Assembly: GCA_964518215.1 (NCBI GenBank)
Contig: CAZFFP010000002.1
Span: 27,942-91,941 of the forward strand
Source of the DNA: CAYSGX01 sp964518215
GTDB lineage: Bacteria > Bacteroidota > Bacteroidia > Chitinophagales > CAIOSU01
Reading direction: 5' to 3'
Length of the DNA stretch: 64,000 nt
Position 1 is the first letter of the stretch. Each line of letters starts with the position of its first letter. Below the pieces are notes generated by a model that did not search any database, was not told where the DNA came from, and saw nothing but the letters and a program-made list of their open reading frames with translations. Made by a program: the position numbers and the translations under genes. Positions 17,163-26,623 of the stretch are shown here, piece by piece.

Positions 17163-18359
17163 ATGGAAAACACATTGCCCGAAGGCGATTTCAGGCTTAT
17201 TGCCAAAACTATTTTCGGTTTGGAAGAAGTGCTTGCCAATGAGCTGAAAAAAATGGGCGCAAGAGAAGTAGAAGGACTCAACCGTGCCGTAAGTTTTGTT
17301 GGCGACTTAGGCATGATATACAAAAGCAATCTTTGCCTCAGAACCGCTCTGAGAATTTTGGTTCCCATCAATCAATTTGAGGTGAGCAATGAAGACAGTT
17401 TGTATGAAGGTGTAAAAGCCATTAACTGGGAAGATTATATGGATGTAAACGACACCTTAGCCATAGATTGCACTCTGAATACCCACCTGTTTAATCACTC
17501 GCAATACATATCGCAAAAAGCGAAAGATGCCATTGCCGACCAGTTTAAAGAAAAACACAACAAACGCCCTAGTGTAGATTTAGACAAGCCTACCCTTCGT
17601 ATTCAAATTCACATTTACAATACCACTTGCAGCGTGGCATTAGACAGCTCGGGCGAAAGTTTGCACAAGCGTGGTTACAGAGACAAAACCAACCTTGCAC
17701 CCATTAACGAAGTGTTGGCAGCAGGATTGATATTGCTTTCCGGCTGGACCCAACGCAACACTTTTATTGACCCCATGTGTGGCTCGGGCACTATACTTAT
17801 CGAGGCAGCATTATTAGCTGCTAATATTCCCCCCGGATACTATAAAGAAGATTTTGGCTTTATGCGTTGGCAACGTTTTTTGGCTTTCAGTGAAGATTTG
17901 TGGAACACTATTTATGATGCCGCTGTAAGCAAAATTTCTTCTGAAACACCAAAAATATTGGGTGGTGAAATTTCGCACAACGTAGCCCGTAAAGGCAAAC
18001 AAAACGTGAAGTTAGCCAAGGTGGAAGATATGGTGCATATTCGCGAATGCGATATTAAAGATTTTGAAGCCCCCGAAGGCGGTGGCGTAGTCATTATTAA
18101 CCCTCCTTATGGCGAGCGCATGGATAAAGACGATATAAACGCCTTATATAAAAGCATTGGCGACACATTTAAGCAACGTTTTTCAGGTTATGATTGCTGG
18201 GTAATAAGTTCCAACATGGAAGCACTGAAACATATAGGACTCCGCCCCTCGAGAAAAATTCAGATATACAACGGACCATTGGAGTGCCGCTTTATGAAAT
18301 ACGAAATGTATAGAGGCACTAAGAAACTTCATAAGCTGGTAGATAAAGGAGAAGAGTAG
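17163..18359 (+). CDS. THUMP-domain class I SAM-dependent RNA methyltransferase (RlmL-like)
   Basis: A 398-residue methyltransferase related to the N-terminal half of E. coli RlmKL, which makes m2G2445 in 23S rRNA. An N-terminal ferredoxin-like/THUMP region (about 1-165) is followed by the Rossmann domain. The SAM-binding motif DPMCGSGTILIEAAL is near residue 202, and the catalytic NPPYGER motif, typical of amino-directed N-methylation, is near 312. The single-domain length is normal for Bacteroidota. It converges with the photolyase gene and appears monocistronic. Confidence 0.9.
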   Translation: MENTLPEGDFRLIAKTIFGLEEVLANELKKMGAREVEGLNRAVSFVGDLGMIYKSNLCLRTALRILVPINQFEVSNEDSLYEGVKAINWEDYMDVNDTLAIDCTLNTHLFNHSQYISQKAKDAIADQFKEKHNKRPSVDLDKPTLRIQIHIYNTTCSVALDSSGESLHKRGYRDKTNLAPINEVLAAGLILLSGWTQRNTFIDPMCGSGTILIEAALLAANIPPGYYKEDFGFMRWQRFLAFSEDLWNTIYDAAVSKISSETPKILGGEISHNVARKGKQNVKLAKVEDMVHIRECDIKDFEAPEGGGVVIINPPYGERMDKDDINALYKSIGDTFKQRFSGYDCWVISSNMEALKHIGLRPSRKIQIYNGPLECRFMKYEMYRGTKKLHKLVDKGEE

Positions 18360-18578
18360 TTGTTTGTGAAATTTTACAGGAAAATTGTTGCGCGCACGCT
18401 ACAAAATATTACAAATTCTGATCAGCTCCATTTATGGAAAAACGCACATAAACGAAATGTTTCAGCAACCTCAATTACATCATCTCACAGAACAGAATCA
18501 TAACCATTTGAAAATGAAGGATTAATAACGCAACACTAATGGTTTTGAATATTTTCTTTCAGAAAAAATTGATGTTTG

Positions 18579-19889
18579 CTAATTCCTGCCTTTCAAAGCT
18601 CTTTGATACACCTCCATTGTTCTGTGACGGGTAATGCTGCGATCAATCATGGGTGGCGGATAATCAAGCGTGTCCAATTCAGGAACCCATTGACGAATGT
18701 ATTTTATTTCGGAGTCGAATTTTTTGGCTTGTTCATTCGGATTGAAAATTCTGAAATAAGGCGCGGCATCTACCCCCGTGCCTGCCGCCCATTGCCAACC
18801 TCCATTGTTGGAGGCAAGCTCGAAGTCTAAAAGTTTTTGCGCGAAATAGGCTTCGCCCCAGCGCCAGTCAATCAATAAATCTTTGGTGAGAAAACTTGCC
18901 ACAACCATGCGCACCCGATTATGCATGTAGCCCGTAGCGTTCAGTTCTCTCATGCCTGCATCCACTAAAGGGAAACCGGTTTTTCCTGCGCACCATTTCT
19001 GAAAATGTTCTTCGTTGTTGAGCCATTCAATATTATCGTATTCTTTTCTGAAAGCTTGTTTTGTTACCTGCGGAAAATGCCACAACACCGATTGATAAAA
19101 TTCGCGCCAAATGAGCTCGTCAAAAAATTTTTCGCTGTGCTGTTTAGCCTGTCGCATGAGTTGGCGAATACTTACTGTTCCGAAACGCAAATGCACACTG
19201 ATGCGCGAAGTACCCTGAAGTGCGGGAAAATCCCTCTGCTCTTTATATTTCTTCATTAATTCTTCCGAAACATTTTCGGCAGGAAAAGAAATAGAAGTAG
19301 GGTGAAAACCCATTTGCTCTAAAGCCATTATTTCGGGTGCATTCCATTTAAAAAAATGATGGAAATAATTTTCGCAGGCATAACTGCTCAAATAAAAATC
19401 GTTGCATTTCGCTTTCCATTTTTTGCTGTAAGGAGTAAACACCGTGTAGGGTGTGCCATCATCTTTCAGCACTTCATTTTTTTCAAAAATCACATGGTCT
19501 TTGAGCGTGTGTAACGTTGCGCCATGTGAAGCAAGTAAGTCGGCAATATTTTTATCTCGCTGTAAGGAGTAAGGCTCGTAATCGTGCGAAGCAAAAACTT
19601 CAGAAACATCATATTCTTCCAAAATAGTTTTCCAAATTTCCTCCGGAAAACCGTAATACACTTTTATGCCGCTACCCATTTGTTGCAGTTGGCTTTGCAT
19701 ATCCGTAACGGCTCGATGAATAAAATGCACCCGAGCATCCTTGCGGTCTTCTAATTGGTCTAAAATATTTCTGTCGAAAATAAAAACAGGCAATACCGGA
19801 CCATTGCTTTTGAGCGCCTGGTAAAGGGCGGCATTATCGAACAACCGGAAGTCGCGCCTGAACCAGCAAATATTAACTTGTTGTTTCAT
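18579..19889 (-). CDS. phr: Deoxyribodipyrimidine photolyase (cryptochrome/photolyase family)
   Basis: A 436-residue flavoprotein that repairs UV cyclobutane pyrimidine dimers using blue light. The N-terminal alpha/beta domain begins WFRRDFRLFDNAAL. The FAD domain has RFGTVSIRQL, LIWREFYQ, WCAGKTGFPLVDAGMREL, GYMHNRVRM and the signature GGWQWAAGTGVDAAPYFRIF. The ATG at 19889 is used because the upstream TTG extension adds an unrelated cysteine-rich peptide. It lies 57 bases after bioA on the same strand and may share its transcript. Confidence 0.94.
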   Translation of the reverse strand: MKQQVNICWFRRDFRLFDNAALYQALKSNGPVLPVFIFDRNILDQLEDRKDARVHFIHRAVTDMQSQLQQMGSGIKVYYGFPEEIWKTILEEYDVSEVFASHDYEPYSLQRDKNIADLLASHGATLHTLKDHVIFEKNEVLKDDGTPYTVFTPYSKKWKAKCNDFYLSSYACENYFHHFFKWNAPEIMALEQMGFHPTSISFPAENVSEELMKKYKEQRDFPALQGTSRISVHLRFGTVSIRQLMRQAKQHSEKFFDELIWREFYQSVLWHFPQVTKQAFRKEYDNIEWLNNEEHFQKWCAGKTGFPLVDAGMRELNATGYMHNRVRMVVASFLTKDLLIDWRWGEAYFAQKLLDFELASNNGGWQWAAGTGVDAAPYFRIFNPNEQAKKFDSEIKYIRQWVPELDTLDYPPPMIDRSITRHRTMEVYQRALKGRN

Positions 19890-19946
19890 AGAGTTGTTAC
19901 AACAAGCCAAAGCAAAAAAAGTTATGGAACTGAAAAATTAAAACGC

Positions 19947-21224
19947 TTAATGGTTTTGCAGCCAAAGCTCAACCGTTGCATACACTTCGTTGAGTTGTTC
20001 TTCGGAAATGCAATAAGGAGGCATGATGTAAATAGTGTTTCCCAATGGGCGCAACAATATTCCCTTTTCAATAAAAAAATTATAAATGGCATCTCTTTCC
20101 TGATGAAAATAAGAACGCTCATCAGCTGACTGATAGTCGAAAGCCAATATGGTTCCCCGGTGCCTGATGTTATGAGCGTTGGAATATTTTTCGAGCCGTT
20201 TTACAAATGTAATGTGCGCCTGTTGAATCAAAGCCACTCCGTTGCAGGTTTCATCTTTTTCAAATAAATCGAGACTCGCCAACGCAGCTGCACAAGCCAC
20301 CGGATTGGCGGTGTAGGAGTGTCCGTGAAAAAAAGTTTTCATGCGGTCATCGCTCCAAAAGGCAAGGTAAATTTCTTTGGTGCAGGAAGTTACGCTCAGC
20401 GGCATGGTGCCTCCGGTAATTCCTTTAGACAAACAAACTATATCGGGCGATGTTTGGAGATAATCTGTAGCAAACATTTTTCCGGTGCGGGCAAAGCCGG
20501 TCATTACTTCATCGGCAATACACAACACGTTGTATGTTTTGCAAAGTTTCAGCAAGGTTTCCAGAGCTTCAGGCTCGTGCATGACCATGCCTACTGCACC
20601 CTGCACTAATGGCTCAAAAATAAATGCGGCTGTTTGGTTTTCTTTCAGAATATTTTCAAGCTGTTCGGCAGCAGATGCTTCACTTCCCGCAACAGGCGCA
20701 TCAATAAAACGAACATCGAACAATTGTTGAGCGAAAGGCTGCGTGTAAACGGAGCGTCCGCTCACCGACATAGCACCAAACGTGTCGCCATGATAAGCGT
20801 TATTAAACGCCACTATATTTTGCTTTTCAAAGCCACGGTTGAACCAATACTGAAATGCCATTTTTACCGCCACTTCCACGGCAGTAGAGCCGTTGTCGGA
20901 ATAAAATATTTTCGACTGATTTTCGGGCAGCAGTTTCAGCAATCGTTCTGCCAATTGCACTGCAGGCTCATGCGTAAACCCCGCGAATATTACATGCTCT
21001 AAGGTTTGCAGTTGCTCGAAAACTCTATGTGCAATATACGGGTGTGCATGTCCGTGAATATTCACCCACCACGATGAAATAGCATCTATGTATTTCTTCC
21101 CCGACTCATCGAACAGATATACTCCCTCACCTTTTACAATCGGAATGGAATGGGCATACAATTTCATTTGTGTGAAAGGATGCCAAACCGATTGGAGGTC
21201 GCGTTGCTGAAGGGTGGGTTTCAT
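19947..21224 (-). CDS. bioA: Adenosylmethionine-8-amino-7-oxononanoate aminotransferase
   Basis: A 425-residue class III PLP aminotransferase that makes 7,8-diaminononanoate in biotin synthesis, using S-adenosylmethionine as amino donor. The N-terminal VWHPFTQM and the SSWWVNIHGH segment are BioA-specific. The PLP site includes YHGDTFGAMS, ADEVMTGFARTG and Lys267 in CLSKGITGG. Length is normal. No other biotin gene is adjacent, so the pathway is dispersed. An exact -7 box lies 40 bases upstream. Confidence 0.95.
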   Translation of the reverse strand: MKPTLQQRDLQSVWHPFTQMKLYAHSIPIVKGEGVYLFDESGKKYIDAISSWWVNIHGHAHPYIAHRVFEQLQTLEHVIFAGFTHEPAVQLAERLLKLLPENQSKIFYSDNGSTAVEVAVKMAFQYWFNRGFEKQNIVAFNNAYHGDTFGAMSVSGRSVYTQPFAQQLFDVRFIDAPVAGSEASAAEQLENILKENQTAAFIFEPLVQGAVGMVMHEPEALETLLKLCKTYNVLCIADEVMTGFARTGKMFATDYLQTSPDIVCLSKGITGGTMPLSVTSCTKEIYLAFWSDDRMKTFFHGHSYTANPVACAAALASLDLFEKDETCNGVALIQQAHITFVKRLEKYSNAHNIRHRGTILAFDYQSADERSYFHQERDAIYNFFIEKGILLRPLGNTIYIMPPYCISEEQLNEVYATVELWLQNH

Positions 21225-21264
21225 GCGTTGATCATCGGAAAATTTAAAAGAGCCGAATCGGGGA

Positions 21265-21272
21265 CAAACATA
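21265..21272 (-). promoter_or_regulatory. -7 box (TATGTTTG) for bioA
   Basis: Exact TAnnTTTG on the minus strand, with TTTTGC about 18 bases upstream as a plausible -33 element. Confidence 0.6.
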
Positions 21273-21413
21273 ATAATTAAGCTATTACAGCAAAATAAAA
21301 CCAAATATTTTTCAAAATAGATTGTCATCTGATAGTAGCTGACACTACGAGGAGGTTTCTGGCTCCTTTATTATTAAATATAATGAGGAGATAAAGGTGG
21401 TCGAAACCAAAAT

Positions 21414-21450
21414 GTGTGAATGATGTAAGAATAATTTGAAATTATATAAC
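21414..21450 (+). promoter_or_regulatory. Two-part stress-promoter-like element, copy 2
   Basis: GTGTGAATGATGTAA, 14 bases, TATATAAC; a perfect consensus copy, 48 bases before the desaturase ATG. Confidence 0.8.
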
Positions 21451-21498
21451 GGATGCTTACAGAAAAACCCGTATCATTAACCAAAAAGCATCCGCGTT

Positions 21499-22224
21499 AT
21501 GATTATTCTCATTTTTTTTATTGCCCTTTGGTATCTGTCCCTTTTTTCACAAACCTTTTTTTTGCACCGGTATGCTTCGCACCGGGCGTTTACTATGAGC
21601 CGATTTTGGGAACGGGTATTTTATTTGTTCTCTTATTTCACTCAGGGAGCATCATATTTAAGTCCTCGCGCTTACGCTGTGATGCACCGTATGCATCATG
21701 CCTATACTGATACCGATAAAGACCCGCACTCGCCCAAATATTCTTCCAATGTATTTTCTATGATGCTGAGCACGCGCAATATTTATTCGGGGATTTATCG
21801 CGGAAGGATTCAGCCCGAAAAGCAGTTTCTGAAAAATATTCCGCAATGGGATGCCTTAGATAAAATTGGTGAATCTATATACTCGCGCGGCTTATGGACT
21901 GTATTCTATATTTTGTTCTTTGTGCTTTTTGCCCAATCGGCATGGCTCTATCTGCTGCTTCCTGTGGTTATTCTGATGGGTCCGGTGCATGGAGTTATTA
22001 TCAACTGGTTTGCACACAAATACGGCACTGTAAATTTCAAACTCAATAATACATCGCGCAATTTGTTGCCGGTAGATTTTTTAATGTTGGGCGAGAGCTA
22101 TCACAACGACCATCATCATGCCCCTTCAAATCCAAACTTCGGCTCGCGTTGGTATGAAATAGACCCGGTGTATCTGATTATTCTTGTTTTCAACAAACTA
22201 AAAATTTTGAGATTGTCGAGGTGA
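21499..22224 (+). CDS. Membrane fatty acid desaturase (acyl-CoA/stearoyl desaturase type)
   Basis: A 241-residue di-iron membrane enzyme that puts a double bond into acyl chains and so tunes membrane fluidity. All three histidine boxes are visible: HRYASH (23-28), HRMHH (63-67) and HNDHHH (202-207), with hydrophobic segments at about 1-20, 35-50 and 125-160. Its only visible promoter is the two-part element at 21414-21450, which links membrane-lipid modification to that regulon. A strong terminator follows, so it is a single-gene unit. Confidence 0.92.
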   Translation: MIILIFFIALWYLSLFSQTFFLHRYASHRAFTMSRFWERVFYLFSYFTQGASYLSPRAYAVMHRMHHAYTDTDKDPHSPKYSSNVFSMMLSTRNIYSGIYRGRIQPEKQFLKNIPQWDALDKIGESIYSRGLWTVFYILFFVLFAQSAWLYLLLPVVILMGPVHGVIINWFAHKYGTVNFKLNNTSRNLLPVDFLMLGESYHNDHHHAPSNPNFGSRWYEIDPVYLIILVFNKLKILRLSR

Positions 22225-22286
22225 TACAAAACTCTCATCTTACTAAAGTAGTGTTGCAGTAAAACACTCTTTCATCATTAATATTC

Positions 22287-22329
22287 AGCGGTCGGCAGAC
22301 ATAATTTTCTTGCCGACCGCTTTATTTAT
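22287..22329 (+). terminator. Rho-independent terminator after the desaturase gene
   Basis: Perfect 11-bp stem AGCGGTCGGCA (22287-22297) / TGCCGACCGCT (22311-22321), followed by TTATTTATT. Confidence 0.9.
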
Positions 22330-22355
22330 TGCCTGTTGTTTTTTCTTTAAAAAAT

Positions 22356-22392
22356 CTGTGAATCATGCAACAGAATTTCAGAATTGTGTAAG
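22356..22392 (+). promoter_or_regulatory. Two-part element, degenerate copy 3
   Basis: CTGTGAATCATGCAA (12 of 15 matches), exactly 14 bases, then TGTGTAAG. It lies 70 bases before the ATG at 22463 and just after the terminator of the preceding gene, as a promoter should. Confidence 0.5.
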
Positions 22393-22462
22393 TATTAATG
22401 CTTGATAGCTCATCAATTTTGTGTTCCGGAATATTCCATTTATTTTATTAAAACGAACCTCT

Positions 22463-24427
22463 ATGAACACAAAATTATTTACAGAAAAAACTTTTTCTGT
22501 CATCAGCTTTTTATTATTTATTTTGACCTGCAACACAGCTTTTGCCACAATGCTGGGGCAGGCTTATGTATCAAATGTAGTTGCACAAAACAGGCACTGC
22601 CTTCAATCAACCACTAACAATGGAGGCATTCAGTTTTGGGACATTACTCCGGGCGGCACTTACACTATTACCTTGAGTAATGTAATTGATGGTGCCAATG
22701 GTGGAACCGATGCAACCATCCATGTAATTGTTAAGAGCAGCCAAACGGGTAATACCTGTGTAGTGGCAACCCAACAAGGCACGGGTGTTTACACGTTCGA
22801 TTTCACTTTATCAGCAGATGCTTGTGCTACTCTGCCTATTTTGTATTGCACCAATGATTGCAATACTAATTCAGGAATGTTTGCCCGGCACAATAATCTG
22901 AGCGTGCCGAATCGTTTAGCGCATCTGCGTGCGGCAAGTTTTGATGGAAATTGCAACAAGACCAATACTGCTGTTACATGCAATATTGGTTGTCCGGATT
23001 TTTCGGTAGCTGTATCGGTTTCAAGCGGAACCGCTACTTTTTGTGAAGGTGATTCTGTAACGCTTTGTGCTTCAGGCGCACTAAGTTACTTATGGAGCAA
23101 CGAAGAATCAACTCCTTGTATTACTGTTTATGCCACTCAAACATTATCAGTAAAAGGTTTCATGGAGCATCATTGTGAAAGTTCCAATACTCCTTCGGTA
23201 AATGTATTGGCGAACCCAATTCCTACCGGTTTAATTGTTGAGGTTTCTCTCTTACCCGTTTGTGGTGTGTCCGGCAACATGCTTTGTGCTGATGCTACTG
23301 ATGCTGATACCTATTTATGGACCGTAAGTTCAAGCGATAACTCATGGATAATTACCGGAGGACAAGGAACCCATTGCATTACTTATACAGCAGGCAGCTA
23401 TGGCACTTCAGGAACATTTGCTTTATCAGTTGCTAATAGCGTAACCGGCTGTGCAGGCAATACTTCAAGTGTTGTTACTTTCGGGTCTTTGTGTTTTCAA
23501 AATTGCAGCAGAACTCAAGGTTTTTATGGCAACACAGGCGGTAAAGATTGTCATCAAACCACCACCGCTCAAAAAATTGCTTCGCTGCTTGCAACCCCTT
23601 TGGCTACCGGATTCGGCAACAGAACCGTTACCATTCTTGCCGGAGAAACCAACTGCCTGATGAGTAAGTTACCGGCAAATGCTGCTCCGGCTGTTTTGCC
23701 TGTTGGTAACGTTACTTGCGCAACTGCTACCGGAAAAAATTATCTCAGAAATGATAAGTTTTCAAACGTATTGATTGGACAAACCATTACCCTCGGATTA
23801 AACCTGCGTATGGATGCTTCGCTCGGAGCTTTTGTAATTTCCGGAACAAAACTCATTACTTATGCTTCAACCAATTGTGTTAATGGAACTGCTATTCCCG
23901 GAACTGAACTGACATTTGATTTTCCTCAATCGGTTTTAAATTGTTTGGGAAGCAACAATACTGTTCAGGACTTGCTTAATCTGGCAAATCGCGCATTAGG
24001 TAGTGCTTTGCCTGCCGGTTGCACTGCTTCGCTTAGCGATATTAACGCGGCTGTTGACGCAGTAAACAGAGGATTTGATGCTTGCCGTATCAGCGGAGGT
24101 TTCATGGATCAATCAACAAGACTGGGTTCATTTGAAGAGGAGGAAACGTTGGTTTTCGATAACAAATTAAATGTGACAGCTTATCCCAATCCTTTCAATT
24201 CACACACTACTATTGAATTTCAAAGAACAGGAACAGATGCACATACTACCATAGAAGTTTATTCTTATGTAGGCAATAAAGTAGGTGTGATATTCGATGG
24301 AGCAACTCAGGCAGGTGTTACATACAAAGCAACCTTAAGCGCTGCGGAGCTTTCTAATGGAATCTATTTATATTCTGTTATCAGCGAAAATAATATTCAA
24401 AGAGGTAAATTGTTGTTGATGAAATAA
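22463..24427 (+). CDS. Secreted cysteine-rich T9SS cargo protein
   Basis: A 654-residue extracellular protein with a signal peptide (about residues 1-28), then a beta-rich, cysteine-rich region with Ig/PKD-like segments (FCEGDSVTLCASG ... LWSN). A domain from about 350 begins TQGFYGNTGGKDC and includes NKNxL-free FSNVLIGQTITLGLNL; I have seen this layout in other Bacteroidota surface proteins. A C-terminal type-A T9SS sorting domain follows (AYPNPFNSHTT ... GIYLYSV ... KLLLMK). The ATG at 22463 is chosen over an upstream GTG because it begins the signal peptide. Role unknown, possibly adhesion. Confidence 0.8.
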   Translation: MNTKLFTEKTFSVISFLLFILTCNTAFATMLGQAYVSNVVAQNRHCLQSTTNNGGIQFWDITPGGTYTITLSNVIDGANGGTDATIHVIVKSSQTGNTCVVATQQGTGVYTFDFTLSADACATLPILYCTNDCNTNSGMFARHNNLSVPNRLAHLRAASFDGNCNKTNTAVTCNIGCPDFSVAVSVSSGTATFCEGDSVTLCASGALSYLWSNEESTPCITVYATQTLSVKGFMEHHCESSNTPSVNVLANPIPTGLIVEVSLLPVCGVSGNMLCADATDADTYLWTVSSSDNSWIITGGQGTHCITYTAGSYGTSGTFALSVANSVTGCAGNTSSVVTFGSLCFQNCSRTQGFYGNTGGKDCHQTTTAQKIASLLATPLATGFGNRTVTILAGETNCLMSKLPANAAPAVLPVGNVTCATATGKNYLRNDKFSNVLIGQTITLGLNLRMDASLGAFVISGTKLITYASTNCVNGTAIPGTELTFDFPQSVLNCLGSNNTVQDLLNLANRALGSALPAGCTASLSDINAAVDAVNRGFDACRISGGFMDQSTRLGSFEEEETLVFDNKLNVTAYPNPFNSHTTIEFQRTGTDAHTTIEVYSYVGNKVGVIFDGATQAGVTYKATLSAAELSNGIYLYSVISENNIQRGKLLLMK

Positions 24428-24460
24428 TAATTCTTCGATTACATAACAATATCGATTATG

Positions 24461-24493
24461 CTGCCCTGCGGAAAATTCTGCAGGGCAGTTTTA
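24461..24493. terminator. Bidirectional terminator hairpin
   Basis: Stem CTGCCCTGC (24461-24469) / GCAGGGCAG (24480-24488) followed by TTTTATT, between convergent genes. Confidence 0.8.
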
Positions 24494-24548
24494 TTCTGGA
24501 ACTTAAATTTTGCAGGTATCTCACTAATTGTTTCGATTAAGATGCCTC

Positions 24549-26456
24549 TCAATAATATAACTTACTTGGGTTTCCGTATTGAACAATGTCTGGTTTCTTT
24601 CCGATGAAATTAGGGAAAGGAAAAATAGGATTCAGCGAAACGCCTATGCCGAAAAAAGGAGTTCCCTCAGGCGGTGAGGGATAAATTGTAACCCTTATAT
24701 CTATGGTGCCGATAACAAAATGCTGATTATTGAGTCGTATGCCGCTGCTGATGCCCCAATAAGGACGACCTGAAAATACGAAGGCATCGCGCTTGCTGAA
24801 ATAGGTAAGGTCGGTAGATGAGAATAACACCAAGCGAAATCCAAGCAAATGCCAGGGAGTAAATATTGAAAGTGTAGCTCCGCCCGTCAACACCGCATTA
24901 CCAAAAAGCCGCTCTGTTCTGAGCCTGCGCAGCCCGTCTAAATCATTCAAATCAACCCGGTCGTTTTCGTTGGTGCGGTTCAGTCCTCTGATGTATTGCC
25001 CGCGCAACTGAATACGTCCTTTGAAAATTTTCTCGGCACCTATCAACTTTGAAATATATAAACTGGTAATACGCAGCGCTCCGTCAGAGAATTTTTTGTT
25101 GTGAAAAAAAAAGCCCAATTCTACGGAGTTGAAAAAATATCCTTGTTTTACAAAAACGCTACTCGAAACACGAATGCCCGCATAAGGACGGCTTACAAAC
25201 TCGCCCAACGAATATCCCAGCGTAACATCAGCCAACAAACCGATGGGAACATCTTCGGTTACTCCGAAACCTTCAATCAAAATATCTTTTGCGAATGCCG
25301 CACGCGAAAAACCAAAGCTGCCCAACATCAACGTATTTGTCTGGAATGCAAGATTGGTGTCGGCATCGGCAAATGGACGCTCTGTAACTATGGTTGAAGA
25401 AACCCTTCCGGACAATACAAAATTCAGATGACCAAGCAGCAAAGAGTCGCGGGTGGGAATAGGAAATCTGCGCCCATACCATCCGTCAAAATTATTGTCG
25501 GCCACACGGGTGCGGGCGCGGCTTTCATCATAGCGCGAATAATAGCGAAACACCCGATAGTGGTAGCTCAATCCACCCGCGTTTCTGATTTCATGCGTAA
25601 TAAATTGTCGCTCGTTGCTGATGCGGGCAAGCAAGCTGTCATCGGTAAAAGCAAGATTCAAATCGCCCTGCATGAAAGTGCCATAAAGATTATACACTGT
25701 GTATTGCGCCTCATATCCCATCTTTCTTCCGGCATTGATAATAATATTGTTATAAAAATTTTGTCCCAATCCAAACATGTTGTTTTCTTCCAAAGTCAAA
25801 TTCCATTCATCATATTGAGTGGGCTTTATTTTAATAGAAGCAGAGAACACATCTTTCGTTATCACATATACATCTATCGTGTCGGGTGATAATTTTCTTG
25901 CAACGCCATATACCCGCGCATCAAGAATAAAGGGCAATGCTCTCAGTAATCGTTCACTTTCCACTAATGCGTGGCGTGTAAGTTTGTCGCCTTCTTTTAA
26001 AAGCATATTGTTCAGCACTACTTTGTCTTTAGTGGTAATGTGAAGTTTGTTTCCCGTTTCTTTCACCCAATTTATTAATCGCTTGGAACTGTCCGCAGCA
26101 AAAGTTTCGAAAGGGTTTAATTTAGTGATGGTGATGTTGCCCACTATTTTCCCCTTGTGAGAATGCGAGTTTCCGCTTTTACTCAAGGGCTGTATTGCAT
26201 GGGTATCAATAAACATTCTGTTGTAATAAAATTTTACCAATTTTCTTTTCTTCACTTTCACAATAGACGAATCGAAAGGAATAGTAACGTCTTTTTTTAC
26301 AACGAAAGAAGAGTCGCTGTAAATCACCTTATCATATTTTTTCAGTTGAATATTCTTTTGCCCCTTGCTTGGCAGAGATAATAGCAGGAAAACCACGAGA
26401 AGAAAATGCAGATGCCTTTTCGGACAAGTAACAACAAAATAAAGCGGCACACACAA
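24549..26456 (-). CDS. Omp85/BamA-like outer membrane protein with a POTRA-like domain
   Basis: A protein of about 635 residues with an N-terminal hydrophobic signal (about 15-30), a Lys-rich linker, a POTRA-like domain at about 130-200 (LKEGDKLTRHALVESERLLRAL followed by DTIDVYVITKDVFS), and a long C-terminal part of alternating beta strands ending near FIGKKPDIVQYG, as in surface antigen/Omp85 barrels. There is no ATG: the visible start is a TTG at 26456, or possibly a GTG two codons in. The upstream in-frame stop is only 9 bases before it. Divergent from the DUF748-mlaEFD operon. It could be a lipid or protein transport pore; exact role not determinable. Confidence 0.75.
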   Translation of the reverse strand: MCVPLYFVVTCPKRHLHFLLVVFLLLSLPSKGQKNIQLKKYDKVIYSDSSFVVKKDVTIPFDSSIVKVKKRKLVKFYYNRMFIDTHAIQPLSKSGNSHSHKGKIVGNITITKLNPFETFAADSSKRLINWVKETGNKLHITTKDKVVLNNMLLKEGDKLTRHALVESERLLRALPFILDARVYGVARKLSPDTIDVYVITKDVFSASIKIKPTQYDEWNLTLEENNMFGLGQNFYNNIIINAGRKMGYEAQYTVYNLYGTFMQGDLNLAFTDDSLLARISNERQFITHEIRNAGGLSYHYRVFRYYSRYDESRARTRVADNNFDGWYGRRFPIPTRDSLLLGHLNFVLSGRVSSTIVTERPFADADTNLAFQTNTLMLGSFGFSRAAFAKDILIEGFGVTEDVPIGLLADVTLGYSLGEFVSRPYAGIRVSSSVFVKQGYFFNSVELGFFFHNKKFSDGALRITSLYISKLIGAEKIFKGRIQLRGQYIRGLNRTNENDRVDLNDLDGLRRLRTERLFGNAVLTGGATLSIFTPWHLLGFRLVLFSSTDLTYFSKRDAFVFSGRPYWGISSGIRLNNQHFVIGTIDIRVTIYPSPPEGTPFFGIGVSLNPIFPFPNFIGKKPDIVQYGNPSKLYY

Positions 26457-26482
26457 ATATGCCGCCTATTCATTTGAATAGC

Positions 26483-26519
26483 GTTATATAATTCATTCTA
26501 AGAGTTACATCATTCACAC
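26483..26519 (-). promoter_or_regulatory. Two-part stress-promoter-like element, copy 4
   Basis: Minus strand GTGTGAATGATGTAA, 14 bases, TATATAAC; a perfect copy ending 26 bases before the TTG of the Omp85-like gene. Confidence 0.8.
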
Positions 26520-26548
26520 ATGCGTTTCATTCTGGATTATCTCTATAC

Positions 26549-26585
26549 ATGTGAATTGTATAATACTTCCATTTAATTGTGTAAC
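26549..26585 (+). promoter_or_regulatory. Two-part element, degenerate copy 5
   Basis: ATGTGAATTGTATAA (11 of 15 matches), 14 bases, TGTGTAAC, 38 bases before the DUF748 ATG. It stands back to back with copy 4, 29 bases apart. Confidence 0.6.
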
Positions 26586-26623
26586 TCTTTCGGAGGCATT
26601 GTAACGCATCTTTACAATGCTTC

